Shown here: one piece after another, positions 61,842 through 64,000 of the stretch
How positions within the stretch are numbered: position 1 is the stretch's first letter
Layout of the letters: each line of letters starts with the position of its first letter
Source: Bradyrhizobium diazoefficiens
GTDB lineage: Bacteria > Pseudomonadota > Alphaproteobacteria > Rhizobiales > Xanthobacteraceae
NCBI RefSeq assembly: GCF_018131185.1
Contig: NZ_JAFCJE010000002.1
Location: forward strand, 620,001 to 684,000
Reading direction: 5' to 3'
DNA: 64,000 nt
Translations under genes and position numbers: made by a program
The notes under the pieces: model-generated
Database searches by the model: none
Told to the model about the DNA's origin: nothing
What the model saw: only the letters and a program-made list of their open reading frames with translations

Positions 61842-62954
61842 ATGACGCTATGGTTCGTGTTCGCGCTGATGACGGTCGCGGCGATTTTCGCCGTGCTCCT
61901 GCCGCTTGGCCGCAGCGCGCGCGCGCAAGACCAGGGCAGCGAGGTCGCGGTTTACAAGGACCAGTTGGCCGAGATCGAGCGTGATCTCGCCGCGGGCTTG
62001 ATCCCCGCACCGGACGCCGAGGCGGCGCGCGTCGAGGTCAGCCGCAGGCTGCTCGCCGCCGCGGCCAGCGAACCCGCTGTGGCGCCGACGTCGAATCTCA
62101 AATGGCGCCGCGTGGCGGCGGTGCTGGCGCTCGCCGGCCTGCCGCTCATTGCGGTCGGCGTCTACATGCCGCTCGGCTCGCCCCGGCTTCAGGACTTTCC
62201 CCTGGCGGAGCGGGAGCGCGGATCCGGGTCCGGCATGGCGCAGTCGCTCGAGAATCTCGTGGCGCAGGTCCAGGACCATCTCGAGAAGAACCCGACCGAC
62301 GGGCGCGGCTGGAACGTGCTCGCGCCGGTGCTGGAGCGGCTTGGCCGTTTCGACGACGCGGTGCGCGCCTATCGCAACTCGCTCACCTACAATGGCGAGA
62401 GCGCCGAGCGCCGGTCCGATCTCGGCGAAGCACTCGCGGCCGCTGCCGGTGGCGTGGTGACCGCCGAGGCCAAGACTGAATTCGAGCGTGCACACGCCCT
62501 GAATGCCGATGATCCCAAGGCGAACTACTTCCTCGGCCTTGCCGCCGAGCAGGATGGCCGCAAGGACGATGCCGCCACGATCTGGCGCGCGCTGCTTGCG
62601 AAAGCGCCCGCGGATGCGCCATGGCGTGCCCTGGTGCAGTCCTCGCTGGCGCGAGTCGGTGGCGGCGGCACGATGCCGGCGCTGTCCGATGAAACGATTG
62701 CTGCTTCCAAGGAGATGGCAGAAGGCGATCGCAACGCGATGGTGCGCGGCATGGTCGAACGTCTGGCCACCCGGTTGAAGGAGAAGGGCGACGACGTCGA
62801 GAGTTGGCTGCGCCTGGTGCGCGCCTATCTCGTGATGGGCGAACGGGACAAGGCCGTGGGGGCATCGGCCGATGCCCGGCAGGCGGTCGCCAGCGACGCC
62901 GAACGGCTTCGCCAGCTCAACGAAGGCCTCAGAACTCTCGGACTCGGCGGATGA
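61842..62954 (+). CDS. cycH: Cytochrome c biogenesis protein CcmI (CycH)
   Basis: 370 residues from the ATG at 61842; ATGs at 61764 and 61806 would add a hydrophilic start. TM1 (LWFVFALMTVAAIFAVLLPL, about 3-22), a cytoplasmic loop with YKDQLAEIERDLAAGLIP, TM2 (about 90-110) and a periplasmic TPR domain (about 150-365) make the standard CcmI layout. CcmI chaperones apocytochrome c to the CcmF haem ligase. Length equals that of the known Bradyrhizobium CycH (about 370). First gene of the ccm operon. Confidence 0.92.
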   Translation: MTLWFVFALMTVAAIFAVLLPLGRSARAQDQGSEVAVYKDQLAEIERDLAAGLIPAPDAEAARVEVSRRLLAAAASEPAVAPTSNLKWRRVAAVLALAGLPLIAVGVYMPLGSPRLQDFPLAERERGSGSGMAQSLENLVAQVQDHLEKNPTDGRGWNVLAPVLERLGRFDDAVRAYRNSLTYNGESAERRSDLGEALAAAAGGVVTAEAKTEFERAHALNADDPKANYFLGLAAEQDGRKDDAATIWRALLAKAPADAPWRALVQSSLARVGGGGTMPALSDETIAASKEMAEGDRNAMVRGMVERLATRLKEKGDDVESWLRLVRAYLVMGERDKAVGASADARQAVASDAERLRQLNEGLRTLGLGG

Positions 62955-62991
62955 CGATGTCGGGACGAGACGAGCGGAGAATTGATACGCC

Positions 62992-63516
62992 ATGACGCGC
63001 AAGCAGCGACGTATGACCATCATCGGAGGCTCGCTCGCCGTGCTCGCCCTCGCGGCCGCGCTGGTGCTCAACGCGCTTCGCGACTCCATCGTGTTCTTCT
63101 CGACCCCCACCATGGTCGCCGAGAAGCAGGTCGAGCCCGGCAAGCGGTTTCGCCTCGGTGGGCTGGTGCAGCCCGGTTCGCTCCATCGTGGCGACAATCT
63201 CATGGTGACCTTCGAGGTCGCCGACGGTGGCGCCAAGCTGCCGGTGGCCTACAAGGGCATTCTTCCCGACCTGTTCCGTGAGGGACAGGGCGTTGTCGCC
63301 GAAGGCGCGCTCGACGCCAATGGCGTGTTCAAGGCCGATACCGTCCTTGCCAAGCACGACGAGACCTACATGCCCAAGGACGTCGCCGATGCGCTGAAGA
63401 AGCAGGGGCACTGGAAGGACGATTACGACGGCAAGACTTCTGACGCCAAGCCGTCTGGCGGCGGCAAGCCCGCTGCCACGACGGCGCAGGGCAATCCACA
63501 AGGAGCGGTGCGGTGA
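62992..63516 (+). CDS. cycJ: Haem chaperone CcmE (CycJ)
   Basis: 174 residues. An N-terminal membrane anchor (about 9-28) precedes an OB-fold domain: [40 protein letters not shown], and the haem-binding His122 with Tyr126 in [10 protein letters not shown]. The C-terminal 40 residues are Lys/Gly/Pro-rich. It binds haem covalently and hands it to CcmF in the periplasm. Its stop overlaps the next start. Confidence 0.95.
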   Translation: MTRKQRRMTIIGGSLAVLALAAALVLNALRDSIVFFSTPTMVAEKQVEPGKRFRLGGLVQPGSLHRGDNLMVTFEVADGGAKLPVAYKGILPDLFREGQGVVAEGALDANGVFKADTVLAKHDETYMPKDVADALKKQGHWKDDYDGKTSDAKPSGGGKPAATTAQGNPQGAVR

Positions 63517-64000
63517 TCGCGGAGTCAGGACATTACGCCCTGGTGCTGGCGCTCGCCCTCGCGCTGATCCAGTCCGTCGTGCCGTTGATCGGTGCGCGGC
63601 TGCGCGATGCCGCGCTGATGAATGTGGCGCGCTCCACCGCGCTGGCGCAGCTGCTGTTCGTCGGCGCCTCGTTCACGGCGCTGGTGATGTTGCACGTGAA
63701 CTCGGATTTCTCCGTCGCCAACGTTTACGAGAACTCCCACTCGATGAAGCCGCTGCTCTACAAGCTCACCGGCGTGTGGGGAAACCATGAAGGCTCGATG
63801 CTGCTGTGGGTGTTGATCCTCGCATTGTTCGGCGGGCTGGTCGCGGCTTTCGGCAACAATCTGCCGCTGTCGCTGCGCGCGCACGTGCTGGCGGTGCAGG
63901 CCTGGGTCGCCAGTGCCTTCTACCTCTTCATCCTCGTGACATCGAATCCGTTCCTGCGCATCGCGAGCCCGCCGATCGAGGGACGCGATCTCAATCCCGT
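63513..64000 (+). CDS. cycK: Cytochrome c haem lyase CcmF (CycK), N-terminal part
   Basis: The first 162 residues of a protein that normally has about 660; the frame runs off the window. GTG start overlapping the CcmE stop (GTGA). Several membrane helices are visible, and the segment [20 protein letters not shown] is a diagnostic CcmF motif, followed by ITSNPF-like VTSNPFLRI. CcmF transfers haem to apocytochrome c. The expected next gene is cycL (ccmH). Confidence 0.93.
   Translation, partial: MIAESGHYALVLALALALIQSVVPLIGARLRDAALMNVARSTALAQLLFVGASFTALVMLHVNSDFSVANVYENSHSMKPLLYKLTGVWGNHEGSMLLWVLILALFGGLVAAFGNNLPLSLRAHVLAVQAWVASAFYLFILVTSNPFLRIASPPIEGRDLNP

Noticed and set aside
1-64000. CRISPR array, prophage, toxin-antitoxin pair or intact insertion sequence
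   Set aside because: No regularly spaced direct repeats, no phage structural genes, no transposase or recognisable toxin fold were seen on either strand.

Overview
The window is high-GC, densely coded alphaproteobacterial chromosome, most likely from Bradyrhizobium or a close relative. The support is a set of gene orders and families typical of that group: a FeuP/FeuQ-type two-component pair followed by cycH-cycJ-cycK (cytochrome c maturation), DUF1491 and DUF2336 proteins, an Acr3-type ars operon, an Ior-type molybdenum hydroxylase, Ku, a lone Flp pilin, and Bradyrhizobium-like dispersed palindromic repeats. No rRNA, tRNA, CRISPR array, phage or intact insertion sequence was seen.

Layout. 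1-4.1 kb: the end of a sensor kinase, a peptidoglycan-binding membrane protein, small conserved proteins and a lipoprotein, with a CtrA-like site near 2.88 kb. 4.2-9.1 kb: a four-gene set coding for a secreted TPR-CHAT protease-like protein (His982/Cys1033), a small secreted protein and two zinc-ribbon proteins, one of them membrane-bound. 9.2-9.9 kb: a decapitated TctC-type binding protein. 9.95-15.6 kb: a copper/silver-type efflux operon (Cys/Met-rich secreted protein, YtkA-like protein, CusB, CusA) behind a perfect FNR/FixK-type box. 15.7-21.1 kb: an arsenic island with arsR-arsC-acr3-arsC leftward and a second ArsR, a flavoprotein with a Cys-rich tail and an MFS carrier rightward. 21.1-25.3 kb: a GFA protein, LysR, SDR and split transketolase. 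25.5-28.2 kb: a cold-shock gene and a run of very small genes in sequence that looks less GC-rich.

28.4-33.8 kb: an IclR regulator divergent from a class V aminotransferase and a four-gene polar amino acid ABC importer. 34-46.5 kb: DUF1254/DUF1214 pair, class A penicillin-binding protein, YcgN-like protein, DHA2 MFS pump, membrane alpha/beta hydrolase, a triple-GAF histidine kinase and a TPP enzyme. 46.8-50.1 kb: [2Fe-2S] and molybdopterin subunits plus a dihaem cytochrome c. 50.1-51.1 kb: about 950 bases without a convincing gene, filled with palindromic repeats. 51.1-55.1 kb: a translationally coupled, archaeal-looking operon (NMP/thymidine phosphorylase, PRPP synthetase homologue, beta-CASP RNase). 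55.3-57.4 kb: Flp pilin, small proteins and Ku. 57.6-64 kb: response regulator and kinase, a conserved unknown, and ccmI-ccmE-ccmF, the last cut by the window edge.

The most notable cross-cutting signal is low-oxygen control. TTGA-N6-TCAA boxes lie at class II spacing from plausible -10 elements before both the copper operon and the ccm operon, and a weaker match lies before the nucleotide-salvage operon. The best candidates for under-described systems are the TPR-CHAT/zinc-ribbon operon, the NMP phosphorylase/PRPP/RNase operon, and the flavoprotein-MFS arm of the arsenic island.
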